From Deltaproteobacteria bacterium (GTDB lineage Bacteria; Desulfobacterota; Desulfuromonadia; Desulfuromonadales; BM103), in contig JAJRRB010000084.1 of the NCBI GenBank assembly GCA_024279915.1, positions 46,195 through 110,194 on the forward strand: DNA of 64,000 nt. The letters are read 5' to 3'. This document shows, piece after piece, positions 1 to 8,842 of this stretch. The notes under the pieces were generated by a model. The model had not been told where the DNA came from. It ran no database searches and worked only from the letters and a program-made list of their open reading frames with translations. A program made the position numbers and the translations under genes. Each line of letters begins with the position of its first letter. Position 1 is the first letter of the stretch.

Positions 1-1
1 A

Positions 2-562
2 GAGGGAATTACAACTCGTGATGAGATGGAGGTTTTTGAAACTGGATATCTATGGAGTGCCGAAAGGGTGCTTGTTGAACAAATCAAAGAAGACCAGACG
101 TTTACGGTTGAAGATCTCTGCTCGATGCATCAACTCTGGCTTGGGAAAGTCTATTCTTGGGCTGGGCGGTATCGTCAGGTGAACATCAGTAAAGATACTT
201 TTGATTTTGCTATGGCACGTGTCATCCCAACCATGATGCAAGCATTTGAGCGTGACCAACTTACGAAATATACACCCTGCTTGTTTGAAGATAATGATGA
301 TGTCGCGATGGCCTTGGCGGAGGTCCACGTCGAGTTGATGTTGATTCATCCATTTAGAGAAGGCAACGGAAGATTAGGGCGTCTGTTGGCAACCTTAATG
401 GCACTTCAAGCGGGATTGCCACCACTCAACTTCAGCGAGATGGCGGGGCATCTGAAAGAAGATTATTTTGCTGCAGTGAGGGCTGGCCTGGATAAGAATT
501 ATCAGCCGATGAAAGAAATGTTCAGCGTTGTGATTGAGATGACTTTGTGGCAGAACGAATGA
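2..562 (+). CDS. Fic/DOC family protein, 5' end outside window
   Basis: The open frame runs in from the window edge at base 2, so the true start lies upstream; the first internal ATG is at 26. The Fic core motif HPFREGNGR is intact near residues 111-119 counted from that ATG. It carries the catalytic His and the phosphate-binding Gly-Asn-Gly-Arg. Fic proteins usually transfer AMP from ATP to Ser, Thr or Tyr hydroxyls of target proteins. I see no (S/T)xxxE(G/N) inhibitory helix in the visible part, so inhibition must come from the missing N-terminus or from a partner. The convergent small gene at 522-731 carries such a motif. Family confidence is high; the target is unknown. Confidence 0.88.
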   Translation, partial: EGITTRDEMEVFETGYLWSAERVLVEQIKEDQTFTVEDLCSMHQLWLGKVYSWAGRYRQVNISKDTFDFAMARVIPTMMQAFERDQLTKYTPCLFEDNDDVAMALAEVHVELMLIHPFREGNGRLGRLLATLMALQAGLPPLNFSEMAGHLKEDYFAAVRAGLDKNYQPMKEMFSVVIEMTLWQNE

Positions 563-731
563 TAGTGGTTTTAGAAGAAGATGCTTTTTGAATGAAGCGC
601 CCGGTTTGAGCGTCGCGAGTGATCCAGATGCCTTCAACTGCAGATGAGGATCTGATGTTCCTCTCTAAAGCCTTCTCGCGCTTCTTGGTATCTCGAAGGT
701 GAATGTTTGAATGTATGAGGGCGTTACTCAT
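522..731 (-). CDS. small Fic-associated protein, possible FicA-like antitoxin
   Basis: A 69-residue basic protein is encoded convergently to the Fic gene, with 41 bp of 3' overlap. Its centre reads IRSSSAVEGI, which fits the (S/T)xxxE(G/N) inhibitory helix of Fic antitoxins, where the Glu points at the Fic ATP site. A stretch DAQTGRFI follows, and the tail is rich in Ser and Lys. Class I Fic modules have a separate small antitoxin, usually encoded upstream in the same direction, so a convergent overlap would be unusual. The upstream ribosome-binding site is weak. That the frame is a gene is inferred from the motif and composition; function is unproven. Confidence 0.5.
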   Translation of the reverse strand: MSNALIHSNIHLRDTKKREKALERNIRSSSAVEGIWITRDAQTGRFIQKASSSKTTIIRSATKSSQSQR

Positions 732-933
732 AACGTAACTCGTTTAAAGGGTTAGAAGTATGCTATTCATTCTAGCTTAGATGACCTTCTAATCAAAGCA
801 ATTTGTACGAGAACGTGACTGCACATAAGGGCCGCAGATGGTGACTCGGATACTTCCCGCTTTGCGTTTGACTTGCTATATGGCTTACTGTAGAAGAGAT
901 AAAAACCTCTTGTTCACTCTGGAGACAACTTAA

Positions 934-1104
934 ATGACCCTGTCCAAAGATCTACTCGAAATTCTGGCCTGTCCGCAATGTAAGGGCGAAATCACTCCTG
1001 ACGACAAGCATGACCAACTGTTCTGCCAGGCATGTAAGCTGGCTTATCCGGTTCGTGACGGAATTCCCGTCATGTTGGTCGATGAAGCCCTGCCGCTGCC
1101 ATAG
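934..1104 (+). CDS. Trm112 family zinc-ribbon protein
   Basis: This 56-residue protein starts MTLSKDLLEILACPQCKGEI and has two Cys pairs (CPQC and CQAC) with the ending YPVRDGIPVML. This is the full pattern of the Trm112/YcaR family. Eukaryotic and archaeal relatives activate methyltransferases; bacterial members are small and usually sit beside lipopolysaccharide or lipid A genes, as here next to a heptosyltransferase. The start at 934 follows a GGAGA about 10 bases upstream. Family identification is firm; the bacterial role is not established. Confidence 0.85.
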   Translation: MTLSKDLLEILACPQCKGEITPDDKHDQLFCQACKLAYPVRDGIPVMLVDEALPLP

Positions 1105-1106
1105 AC

Positions 1107-2171
1107 TTGCACTCTTTGCCTTCTCGCAATCGAATCCTTTTGAAAAATCTCGAACCAGAAAAAATCCGTCGCATCATGGTCAGAACAGCCAACTGGATTG
1201 GCGATGCCGTCATGACCCTGCCGGCGTTGATGGCTGTCAGGGAGACTTATCCCGAGGCACATATTGCCGTGGTGGCCAATCCTCTGGTTGCCCAGTTGCT
1301 GGAAAACCATCCTGGTTGCGATGAGATCATTGTCTATAACAAACGCGGAGAACATTCAGGCATCTTCGGTATGCTGCGATTTGCATTCGCTTTGCGCCGA
1401 CGGAAGTTCGATTGTGCGATTCTTTTTCAATATGCGATAGAGGCCGGTGTCATGACCTTTCTGGCTGGAATTCCGCGCCGCCTCGGTTTTACTACCGATG
1501 GCCGCAGATTTCTGCTGACTCATCCGGTACCCTTTGGCGAAACAGAAAAAACGATTCACCAGACAGACGCTTTCCTGCGTATTGTGAATCATTATGACAT
1601 CATCGCTGCAGATAAGGTTCAGGCTCTGGCATTGCTTGAAGAAGAACGCATCTGGGCGAAAGAACAGTTACCAGAGGGCCCGGTTGTGGTTGTCAATCCT
1701 GGAGCGGCTTACGGTTCGGCCAAACGCTGGTACCCTGAACGTTTCGCGGCCGTTGCAGATTTCCTGGTGTCAGAATATGGCATGATCCCTGTGCTGATTG
1801 GTGGACCGGGTGAGGTTGAAGTCGGTAACGACATTGCCGCTATCATGCAATCTCCGGTATTGAACTTTGTTGGCAAAACATCGGTACGACAGATGATGGC
1901 CTTGATCGATTCTGCTTCACTTATGGTTACCAATGATTCCGGTCCTATGCATGTGGCGGCTGCCTTAAAGGTGCCGATTGTCGCTGTTTTTGGACCTACC
2001 AATCACACCACGACATCGCCTTTTACCGAGAACTATCGCATCGTCCGTCATGATGGTGGGTGCTCTCCATGCATGCTCAGGGAATGTCCGACTGATCACC
2101 GATGTATGGATAGTGTTACAGTTGATGATGTGATTGAAGCCGCGAAGTCTCTTCTTCTCGAGATTGCTTGA
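1107..2171 (+). CDS. waaF: lipopolysaccharide heptosyltransferase (GT9, WaaF-like)
   Basis: GT9 glycosyltransferase of about 354 residues that would add ADP-L-glycero-D-manno-heptose to the inner core of lipopolysaccharide at the cytoplasmic face of the inner membrane. Family marks seen are NWIGDAVMTLPAL at the N-terminus, GAAYGSAKRWYPERFA mid-protein (nucleotide-sugar site) and TNDSGPMHVAAAL. The start is uncertain: the frame opens at TTG 1107, three bases after the Trm112 stop, and the first ATG (1176) would cut into the first beta strand. Translational coupling to the preceding gene would explain the lack of a clear ribosome-binding site. Heptosyltransferase II versus another GT9 member cannot be settled from sequence alone. 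Confidence 0.85.
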   Translation: MHSLPSRNRILLKNLEPEKIRRIMVRTANWIGDAVMTLPALMAVRETYPEAHIAVVANPLVAQLLENHPGCDEIIVYNKRGEHSGIFGMLRFAFALRRRKFDCAILFQYAIEAGVMTFLAGIPRRLGFTTDGRRFLLTHPVPFGETEKTIHQTDAFLRIVNHYDIIAADKVQALALLEEERIWAKEQLPEGPVVVVNPGAAYGSAKRWYPERFAAVADFLVSEYGMIPVLIGGPGEVEVGNDIAAIMQSPVLNFVGKTSVRQMMALIDSASLMVTNDSGPMHVAAALKVPIVAVFGPTNHTTTSPFTENYRIVRHDGGCSPCMLRECPTDHRCMDSVTVDDVIEAAKSLLLEIA

Positions 2172-2204
2172 AATCTCACTCCTATTTGCCGTAAAGTATC
2201 GTTG

Positions 2205-3932
2205 ATGTCACGTCATCTGATTGAAAAATATCGTCAACGTTTCGAGCAGGAAACAGGATTGACTGCCAACCCATGGGGGGGTCGTCTGAGCGTTGCCCTG
2301 ATTTACCCGAATACCTATCACCAGGGCATGAGCAACCTTGGTATGCAGACTGTCTACCAAATGCTCAACAGCAGGGACGATACGCTCTGTGAGCGTTTTT
2401 TTCTCCCCGATCCGGAGGACATCGACGAACATCGTCGCACCGGTTTCCCGCTGGTTTCGGTTGAATCGCAACGTTCTCTAGACGCTTTTGACCTGATTGC
2501 TTTCTCCATCTCTTTTGAAAATGACTACCTGAACCTGCCGATCATCTTTGAACTCGGTCGTCTGCCGCTCTGGCGTGAGGATCGTAATGAGGGTCATCCT
2601 CTTGTCCTTTGTGGTGGTGTTTGTGCTTTCCTCAATCCAGAGCCTCTGGCTGACATCATGGACCTTTTTGCGGTTGGCGAGGCTGAAGTGATCCTGCCTC
2701 CACTGCTGCTGGGGTTGCTCGATCCTGATGCGTCCGGCCGCAAAGAGCTCTTGAGTCAGCTCTCTCAGGTGCCTGGTATTTATCTCCCCGGGGGATACAC
2801 TCCTGATTATATGGAGAGTGGCGAGTTGCGGTCGATGGCTCCGTCTGAAGAACTCCCTGAACATGTCAAACGTCAGTGGCAAAACAATCTCGATGAGAGT
2901 CAGAGCCGCACCTGTGTGGCGACACCAGAGACGGAATTTGGCAGTATGCATCTGGTTGAAGTCTCACGTGGATGTCCGCGTGCCTGTCGCTTTTGTGCTG
3001 CCGGTTTTATCTACCGGCCATTTCGTGAACATTCACTGGACCATTTGCGACATGAGATTCTTGATGAACAGCAGGAGGTCGGCAGGATTGGCCTTGTGGC
3101 TGCTGCTGTCTCTGATTATGGCGATTTGGCTGACATCGGTCGTGCCATTCTCGACCATGGTGGTGAAGTTTCTGTTTCAAGTGTGCGTATCGACGCGATC
3201 ACGACCGAGCAGATACAAGTCCTTGCTGACGCTGGTCACAAGACCCTGGCCCTGGCTCCAGAAGCTGGTAGTCAGCATATGCGTGATGTGATCAACAAGG
3301 GGATTGATGAAGAACAGATCCTCGCAGCCGTGAAACTGCTGGCGGAGGGTGGCATCCCGAACCTCAAGCTGTATTTCATGATTGGGCTGCCGACTGAATC
3401 GGAGTCTGACATTGTTGCGATTGTCGATTTGACAGTGAAGATCCGGCAGATCTGGGAGGGGGTCGGTAAACAGCGTGGCCGTCTTGGCCGACTTCACCTT
3501 TCGGTGAATCCCTTTGTACCAAAGCCCTGGACACCACTGCAGTGGGCGCCGATGGAACGACGCGGGCAGCTTGACAAGAAATATCGTTTGTTGCAGAAAC
3601 GCTTGCGCCCGCTACCGAATGTCGATCTGAACTTCGAATCGTTACGCCAGGCCGAGATTCAGGGCCTCTTTGCCCGTGGTGATCGTCGTGTCGGTCGCCT
3701 CTTGCCATTGCTTGCTGATGGCTCCAGCCTAAAGGCCGCTTGTCGGCAGTCCGGTATCGATCCCGACTTCTATCTCCATCGTGAGCGAGGAGAGGCTGAA
3801 CTCTTTCCCTGGGACATTATCGAGCAGGGTGTTCAGCGTGGGCATCTGCACAAGGAATACATAGAGGCATTGGCGGCGCGGCAAGGTTATGTCTGCCATG
3901 CGGGCTGTCGTCGTTGTGGGTTGTCATGCTGA
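2205..3932 (+). CDS. B12-binding-type radical SAM protein (TIGR03960-like)
   Basis: 575 residues starting at ATG 2205 (a TTG sits directly before it). The N-terminal third resembles the cobalamin-binding-like fold seen before many radical SAM domains (LSVALIYPNTYHQGMSNLG). The radical SAM triad CPRACRFC follows near residue 260, then a core with SVSSVRIDAI and LAPEAGSQHMR. The C-terminus ends in a Cys cluster, CHAGCRRCGLSC, which may bind metal. This layout matches the widely conserved TIGR03960 family, whose relatives often sit next to a TIGR03936 protein and ribosome or RNase genes. No such neighbour is here. Substrate unknown. Confidence 0.85.
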   Translation: MSRHLIEKYRQRFEQETGLTANPWGGRLSVALIYPNTYHQGMSNLGMQTVYQMLNSRDDTLCERFFLPDPEDIDEHRRTGFPLVSVESQRSLDAFDLIAFSISFENDYLNLPIIFELGRLPLWREDRNEGHPLVLCGGVCAFLNPEPLADIMDLFAVGEAEVILPPLLLGLLDPDASGRKELLSQLSQVPGIYLPGGYTPDYMESGELRSMAPSEELPEHVKRQWQNNLDESQSRTCVATPETEFGSMHLVEVSRGCPRACRFCAAGFIYRPFREHSLDHLRHEILDEQQEVGRIGLVAAAVSDYGDLADIGRAILDHGGEVSVSSVRIDAITTEQIQVLADAGHKTLALAPEAGSQHMRDVINKGIDEEQILAAVKLLAEGGIPNLKLYFMIGLPTESESDIVAIVDLTVKIRQIWEGVGKQRGRLGRLHLSVNPFVPKPWTPLQWAPMERRGQLDKKYRLLQKRLRPLPNVDLNFESLRQAEIQGLFARGDRRVGRLLPLLADGSSLKAACRQSGIDPDFYLHRERGEAELFPWDIIEQGVQRGHLHKEYIEALAARQGYVCHAGCRRCGLSC

Positions 3933-4113
3933 CCTTGTCTGGCTTCTATACCCGAAATATATACTGCAACCATCCGGAACGGCTCTAAAACATCCGCTGT
4001 GTCTCTCATCTCTCAGCTGTTAACATATTAGCTTGACTGAATCTTCCCTTTGTAGTAGTTTTGCCTCACAAAATATATGACACTCTGTTGGCCCTTTGGG
4101 TCACAGAGCTTTA

Positions 4114-4150
4114 GCCCCGGCCTTCCCCTCCAGGAACCGGGGCCTTTTTT
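4114..4150 (+). terminator. rho-independent terminator
   Basis: Stem GCCCCGG (4114-4120) pairs with CCGGGGC (4137-4143), followed by CTTTTTT. A second hairpin just upstream pairs CTCTGT (4083-4088) with ACAGAG (4103-4108) and has an inner CCC/GGG. The 363-bp stretch 3933-4295 holds these two hairpins and the promoter-like site at 4206; I see no gene in it. Confidence 0.8.
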
Positions 4151-4205
4151 ATTACTGACCGTTGGTTTTACAGGGGAAGGGATCAATACCGCTGGGGAGT
4201 TCTCC

Positions 4206-4234
4206 TTGACAGTGACTGGCTGGTTTTGTTAAAA
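4206..4234 (+). promoter_or_regulatory. possible sigma-70 promoter for the GGDEF gene
   Basis: A perfect -35 TTGACA (4206-4211) is followed after 17 bases by a poor -10 TTAAAA (4229-4234). It lies between the terminator and the diguanylate cyclase start. Only the -35 element is convincing. Confidence 0.4.
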
Positions 4235-4295
4235 AAGGTCGTTTAGAAAATTCTCATCCTCTAATTCTCTTTGCTTGCAGGAGCCAAGACCTTAA

Positions 4296-6221
4296 ATGAA
4301 AGATTGCAATCAGTACGATCTGCCGTGCCGTTTTATCCGCTTGATCACCTTTGTTGATTTGCCGATCAAGAAGAAATTCAGGCTCTTTTCTATCGGGGTG
4401 CTTTTCTGGTTCCTGGTGATGGCGACTCTGACCGTCGTCGGTATGGTCGGCATCAATATGCGTTATGACAAGATCGTCAACCATGCTGTGCCTCAGGATA
4501 AAGTGGTGCAGAAGATCATTCGTAATTTACAATCGATGACGATCGACTCCTCCAATATGCTCAAAGCTGAGGATCGCGTCACGGTAGAGCGGTTGCAGGA
4601 TCTCTCTTCCAAACGTTTGCGTGATTTGCGTGATTTCTCCTCCGCTCTGGCTCTAGGTGGGGCTGTCAATGACTACTCACATGATTCCGGACAACTACTG
4701 GAAACTCTGCATACGACATCGCTCTCCATCGATCCAGAAGGAGTCACCTACCTTAAAGCGTTGAACCTTCTCCTCGACGAGATTGATATGAGCTACGCTG
4801 ATTTCTTCCAATACAAATTGCAGGTGCTTGATAAGGAAGCCCCCAATGGTGAGCACCTTGAGGGCCGTTACAAGGTTCTTGAGGGCTATTTCAGCCAGGC
4901 CAGTGCGATTTCTGTCAGTTTCTCATCGAAACTTTCTGAGCTTTACCACACCTCCTCCAGCAAGATCTCCGAGATTATTGAAGTCACCATCATGTCCATT
5001 ATTGCGGTACTGTTGGTGGCTATCCTGCTACTGATTCTCTTCACCCGCTGGATTGTGCAAGCTTTGGCCAATCCGATTAAGGCGATTATTGATCAGATCC
5101 ATGATGTTGGAACCGGGGATGTTGATCTCACAAACAAGATTGAAATCACTTCTCGTGACGAGATTGGTACCCTCTCGCAGGAATTCAACGGCCTGATGGA
5201 TACGGTCTATTCCATGAGTACCTTCAAGCGGGTGATTGAAGAAGATGCCACTCTGGAAGATGTTTACGCCCGTATAGGTGATGTTTTCCGTCGTGAACTG
5301 GATATCGATGATTTCGTGATCTACGAAGTCGATGATAACCAGCGTGACATGGTCGTTGTCTATCCGTTGGCTCTCTCCTCGAAGGAAATGGCCTGTAACC
5401 CTGATATCCTGACAGACTGTGATCTATGTCGGGCCAAGAAAACCAGTCATGAGATCTCGTCACTGGCTTATCCACAGGTCTGCAAGCAGTTCAAGCAGGA
5501 GACAGGTAAAACCCACATCTGTATACCGATGATCATCGGCGGTCGTACCGGCGGTGTGGTGCAGTTTCTCTTCAATGGCATAGACGGTGTGAAACTAGAC
5601 ATTACAGATATTCAGTCGCGGATATTCAAAGCTGAAACTTACATAAAACAGGCGTTGTCGGTTCTTGAAGCGAAACGCCTGATGAACACTCTGCGCGAAT
5701 CGGCACTCAAAGATCCGTTGACGGGACTTTACAACCGCCGTTTCCTGCAAGATCATGCCAACCATGTCATCTCCGGTGTGCTACGGCGCAAGAAGACCCT
5801 TGGTCTGATCATGGCCGATCTCGACTACTTCAAGCAGGTTAATGATCAATACGGTCACGATGTTGGTGATATGGTGCTTAAGGAAACCGCCGTTCTGATC
5901 AATAAGGGTGTGCGCGATACCGATATTGTGATCCGCTTCGGTGGCGAGGAATTCTTTATTCTGCTGGTTGATATCAACCCCGGTGACGCCATTGTGGTTG
6001 CTGAAAAAATCCGTAAGCTATTCGATGAAAACAAATTCAAGATCCCAAATGGTTCGATCCAAAAAACCCTCAGCCTTGGTGTCAGTGAATTCCCCGGGGA
6101 CGGAGAGGGCTTCTGGCAGTGCATCAAATATGCGGACGTCGCTCTCTACAAGGCTAAAGATACTGGTCGAAACAAGGCTGTTCGCTTTGAAGAAGAGATG
6201 TGGTCAGGCGATGAGTTCTGA
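4296..6221 (+). CDS. membrane diguanylate cyclase (HAMP-GAF-like-GGDEF)
   Basis: 641 residues. A first membrane segment (about 32-52) and a second (about 227-250) flank a helical sensor domain outside the membrane. A HAMP-like linker follows, then a GAF-like domain with several Cys (CNPDILTDCDLC and a later Cys) and a C-terminal GGDEF domain. The active loop is RFGGEEFF, so both metal and GTP-binding residues are intact. RDTD five residues before the loop fits the product-inhibition I-site RxxD. It should make cyclic di-GMP and be feedback-inhibited. The Cys-rich GAF-like region could bind a metal or sense redox state, which is inference. No EAL domain. AGGAG lies about 12 bases before ATG 4296. 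Confidence 0.88.
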   Translation: MKDCNQYDLPCRFIRLITFVDLPIKKKFRLFSIGVLFWFLVMATLTVVGMVGINMRYDKIVNHAVPQDKVVQKIIRNLQSMTIDSSNMLKAEDRVTVERLQDLSSKRLRDLRDFSSALALGGAVNDYSHDSGQLLETLHTTSLSIDPEGVTYLKALNLLLDEIDMSYADFFQYKLQVLDKEAPNGEHLEGRYKVLEGYFSQASAISVSFSSKLSELYHTSSSKISEIIEVTIMSIIAVLLVAILLLILFTRWIVQALANPIKAIIDQIHDVGTGDVDLTNKIEITSRDEIGTLSQEFNGLMDTVYSMSTFKRVIEEDATLEDVYARIGDVFRRELDIDDFVIYEVDDNQRDMVVVYPLALSSKEMACNPDILTDCDLCRAKKTSHEISSLAYPQVCKQFKQETGKTHICIPMIIGGRTGGVVQFLFNGIDGVKLDITDIQSRIFKAETYIKQALSVLEAKRLMNTLRESALKDPLTGLYNRRFLQDHANHVISGVLRRKKTLGLIMADLDYFKQVNDQYGHDVGDMVLKETAVLINKGVRDTDIVIRFGGEEFFILLVDINPGDAIVVAEKIRKLFDENKFKIPNGSIQKTLSLGVSEFPGDGEGFWQCIKYADVALYKAKDTGRNKAVRFEEEMWSGDEF

Positions 6222-6244
6222 TTCTCCTCTCACAGTCCATTACA

Positions 6245-6275
6245 AAGCCCTCGCTGTAAAGCGGGGGCTTTTTTA
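6245..6275 (+). terminator. rho-independent terminator after GGDEF gene
   Basis: Stem AAGCCCTCGC (6245-6254) pairs with GCGGGGGCTT (6261-6270) across loop TGTAAA, followed by a T run. Confidence 0.88.
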
Positions 6276-6387
6276 GTTGGTGCTTATGGCGTATTGACGA
6301 TTCCTCGGTTATAATGACAAATCATTTAAATGCTACTGACGTTAACCTTAACTTACTGATATCAGATGATTACATCGGAGGAAGACA

Positions 6388-7161
6388 ATGACGGATGCAA
6401 GCCTGCTGCTTGAAAAAGATGGTGCTCTGGCAACAATTACTTTCAACAACCCCAAGGCGCTCAATGTCTTAACTGTGGCGACATTCTATGAATTGGAAAA
6501 GCTGCTAGTTGAATTGGAGCAAGATGCGGATGTCCGCGTGGTGATTCTCACAGGAGCCGGTGAGAAGGCTTTTATTGCCGGTGGTGATATCAGCCACCTG
6601 GGGACCCTCGATGTTGATGGCGCTCGTGAATTCGCTCTGTTGGCCCAGCGCGTTATCGACCGCATTGAAAGCTTTCCTAAACCGGTGATCGCCGCGATTA
6701 ACGGTTATGCTCTTGGCGGTGGCTGTGAACTGGCTATGGGGTGCGATATTCGCATTGCGGCTGACTCCGCAAAGTTTGGTCAGCCTGAAGTCAAACTCGG
6801 CATTATCCCGGGTTTTGCCGGCACCCAGCGCTTGGCTCGCTTGGTCGGCAAGGGCCGGGCCAAAGAATTGATTTTTACCGGAGAAATGATTGACGCAGAA
6901 GAGGCGTGCCGGATCGGATTGGTCAACCGTGTGGTGGCAAAGGATCGTTTGCTGGAAGAGACACGTGTTCTGGCTATGAAAATGTGTGATAAGAGCGCCT
7001 CGGCAATCAGTATCGCCAAGGAGGCGATTGATAATGGACTCGAAATGGATTTTGCCCGCGCGTCACGTTACGAGGCGGATCTTTTTGCTCTCTGTTTTAC
7101 GACGGCGGATTGCAAAGAAGGTATCAGTGCATTCATGGAGAAGCGACCAGCTAAATTTTAA
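6388..7161 (+). CDS. enoyl-CoA hydratase/crotonase family protein
   Basis: 257 residues, the usual size for short-chain enoyl-CoA hydratase. The oxyanion-hole segment KAFIAGGDI and both catalytic glutamates are present: one in GGGCELAM and one in FGQPEVKLGIIPG, matching crotonase Glu144 and Glu164. It should hydrate trans-2-enoyl-CoA to 3-hydroxyacyl-CoA in fatty-acid or butanoate-type metabolism. GGAGGA lies 9 bases before the ATG. It stands alone between a terminator and an opposing gene, so no operon partner narrows the substrate. A TATAAT at about 6309 has no good -35. Confidence 0.9.
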   Translation: MTDASLLLEKDGALATITFNNPKALNVLTVATFYELEKLLVELEQDADVRVVILTGAGEKAFIAGGDISHLGTLDVDGAREFALLAQRVIDRIESFPKPVIAAINGYALGGGCELAMGCDIRIAADSAKFGQPEVKLGIIPGFAGTQRLARLVGKGRAKELIFTGEMIDAEEACRIGLVNRVVAKDRLLEETRVLAMKMCDKSASAISIAKEAIDNGLEMDFARASRYEADLFALCFTTADCKEGISAFMEKRPAKF

Positions 7162-7177
7162 CTTCAGTCCTGATAGT

Positions 7178-8092
7178 CTAGAAATACTGAATCAGAAGAT
7201 ACAGTAGCGGCAGACTGACAAAAGCCAGCACAATGCCGAGGCCAGCTAAGGCTACTGCCAGCTCCACCCCCATACCCGCGGCGGCAGCGAGAGCACTGGC
7301 GGTTACCATTGGCGGCATACCTGCTTCGAAGATGGCGATGTCAGCGGCGAGGCTCTGGATGCCAAAGAGACGACAGCCGAGTAAGGCGATCAATGGCGCA
7401 ACCATCAGTTTGATAGCGAGGCCGGTGCCGAGCGGACCTAATGTGGTTGGTCGCAAACGCAATGTCATCTGGAAGCCAATGGCGGTCATGACCAGCGGTG
7501 TTAATGTTCCGGACAGGTTTTGCAAGACGTCAACCAGTGCTTGCGGGTAACTCCAGTTGCGTAACAGCAGGCCTGCCAGTAAAGCCAGGGTCGGTGGAAA
7601 CAGCAGGGCACGTCGCACCATGGTCCGTGCACCGCTTTTCTCGCCACTATAGTATGCGAGGATTGCTGAACCGTAGGTAACAAAGATCACCATGGTGCCA
7701 AACTGGTCGTAGAGAATCAGGTGGGGGATGCCAGCTTCACCGAAGAAGGCATTGACCATCGGTACACCCATGAAAGATGTGTTGCCGAGGGGAACAACCA
7801 GCATCAGAACTCCAGTTGTGGGGCGTGACCAGTTGCAGCGTTTTGACAATAGCAGAATGAGTGCTGCGGAGAGTATCAGCATACACCAGGGTACAATAGC
7901 AGCGACGACTGTCTCTCCTGTGAGAGTGAGTTCTGGTGCCTTGAGCAGGATCACTGCTGGCAGCGAAACATAAAGAGCAAACATGTTAAGGGTCTGCGCG
8001 GTGTCATCTGGGAATGCTTTGATTCTCCGAAACAGGATGCCCAGAGAAACAAAAAGACCGATCAGAATGAAGTTTGCCAAGGTCTGCTCCAT
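7178..8092 (-). CDS. AEC (auxin efflux carrier) family permease
   Basis: 304 residues, almost entirely hydrophobic, with about ten predicted membrane helices and the family pattern of two halves joined by a polar linker (around EKSGARTMVRR). The AEC family exports or imports small organic anions such as malate or malonate. It converges on the enoyl-CoA hydratase gene with 16 bp between stops. The start ATG at 8092 lacks a clear ribosome-binding site. Substrate cannot be inferred. Confidence 0.82.
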   Translation of the reverse strand: MEQTLANFILIGLFVSLGILFRRIKAFPDDTAQTLNMFALYVSLPAVILLKAPELTLTGETVVAAIVPWCMLILSAALILLLSKRCNWSRPTTGVLMLVVPLGNTSFMGVPMVNAFFGEAGIPHLILYDQFGTMVIFVTYGSAILAYYSGEKSGARTMVRRALLFPPTLALLAGLLLRNWSYPQALVDVLQNLSGTLTPLVMTAIGFQMTLRLRPTTLGPLGTGLAIKLMVAPLIALLGCRLFGIQSLAADIAIFEAGMPPMVTASALAAAAGMGVELAVALAGLGIVLAFVSLPLLYLLIQYF

Positions 8093-8263
8093 GGTAGAAT
8101 CAAGTTAGACGAAAGTAGCTTAAATTATGAGAGATTGCCAGCCTGAAAGATGTTTCATAGCAACCATCCTCTCCAGAGGTAAAATCAGTCAGAAGCATCT
8201 TCAAAAGTCCTACTGAACACTTACCTCTAAGCCAGTGTCATTTTTAACCAGGAGGAATTTCCC

Positions 8264-8749
8264 GTGTTAGCAAATAAGAGCATTACATCACTCGAATCAG
8301 TCCTCGATCTTGCCGTATGGTTGGAGAAGCATGGTCAGGCCTTCTATGAAAGTGCTCGCGATGCAGCAACCGAGCCCGGTCTGAAAGAAACTTTTGCCAT
8401 TCTGGCTGCTGAAGAAAAGAAACATTGCGCGATTTACACCGATCTTTATGAACTATACACCGGTAAGTCTGCTGAGGGAGAGGAGTTGCTTGGTGAATAC
8501 GGTAAATTCATCCAACTGCTGATCAAAGAGATCACTTCTGCTCTCGAATTCTCAGGTGTACTGTCTCAGGAAGAACTGATTAATCGGGCGTTGCAGTTCG
8601 AAAAGAATACACTGCTTTACTTTTCTGAGGTCAAACCGCTCTTTCGAGGTAAGGCTGGCGCGCTTATTGAGGCTGTCTGTCGCGAGGGAAAGAGACATAT
8701 CCAGCAGTTGCTGGAACGTCGGGAATTGCTGCGGGCGGGCTCGGCGTAA
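8264..8749 (+). CDS. ferritin-like diiron protein
   Basis: 161 residues, all helical in character. ExxH-type pairs are visible in order: EKHGQAFYESA, EEKKHC, FEKNTLLYF and EGKRHI, the carboxylate and His ligands of a four-helix diiron bundle. It belongs to the rubrerythrin/ferritin-like group and lacks the rubredoxin domain of true rubrerythrin. The start is GTG 8264 with GGAGG 8 bases upstream. A likely role is iron or peroxide handling. It is related to the protein at 28889-29404. Confidence 0.82.
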   Translation: MLANKSITSLESVLDLAVWLEKHGQAFYESARDAATEPGLKETFAILAAEEKKHCAIYTDLYELYTGKSAEGEELLGEYGKFIQLLIKEITSALEFSGVLSQEELINRALQFEKNTLLYFSEVKPLFRGKAGALIEAVCREGKRHIQQLLERRELLRAGSA

Positions 8750-8842
8750 AGTTAAAAGAAGACAAAACTTGTCATTAATTGGCGAACGCTGGTAAAATCC
8801 CCAGTAGCTGTTTAAATATCAACTACGAAAGGAGTCATAGCA

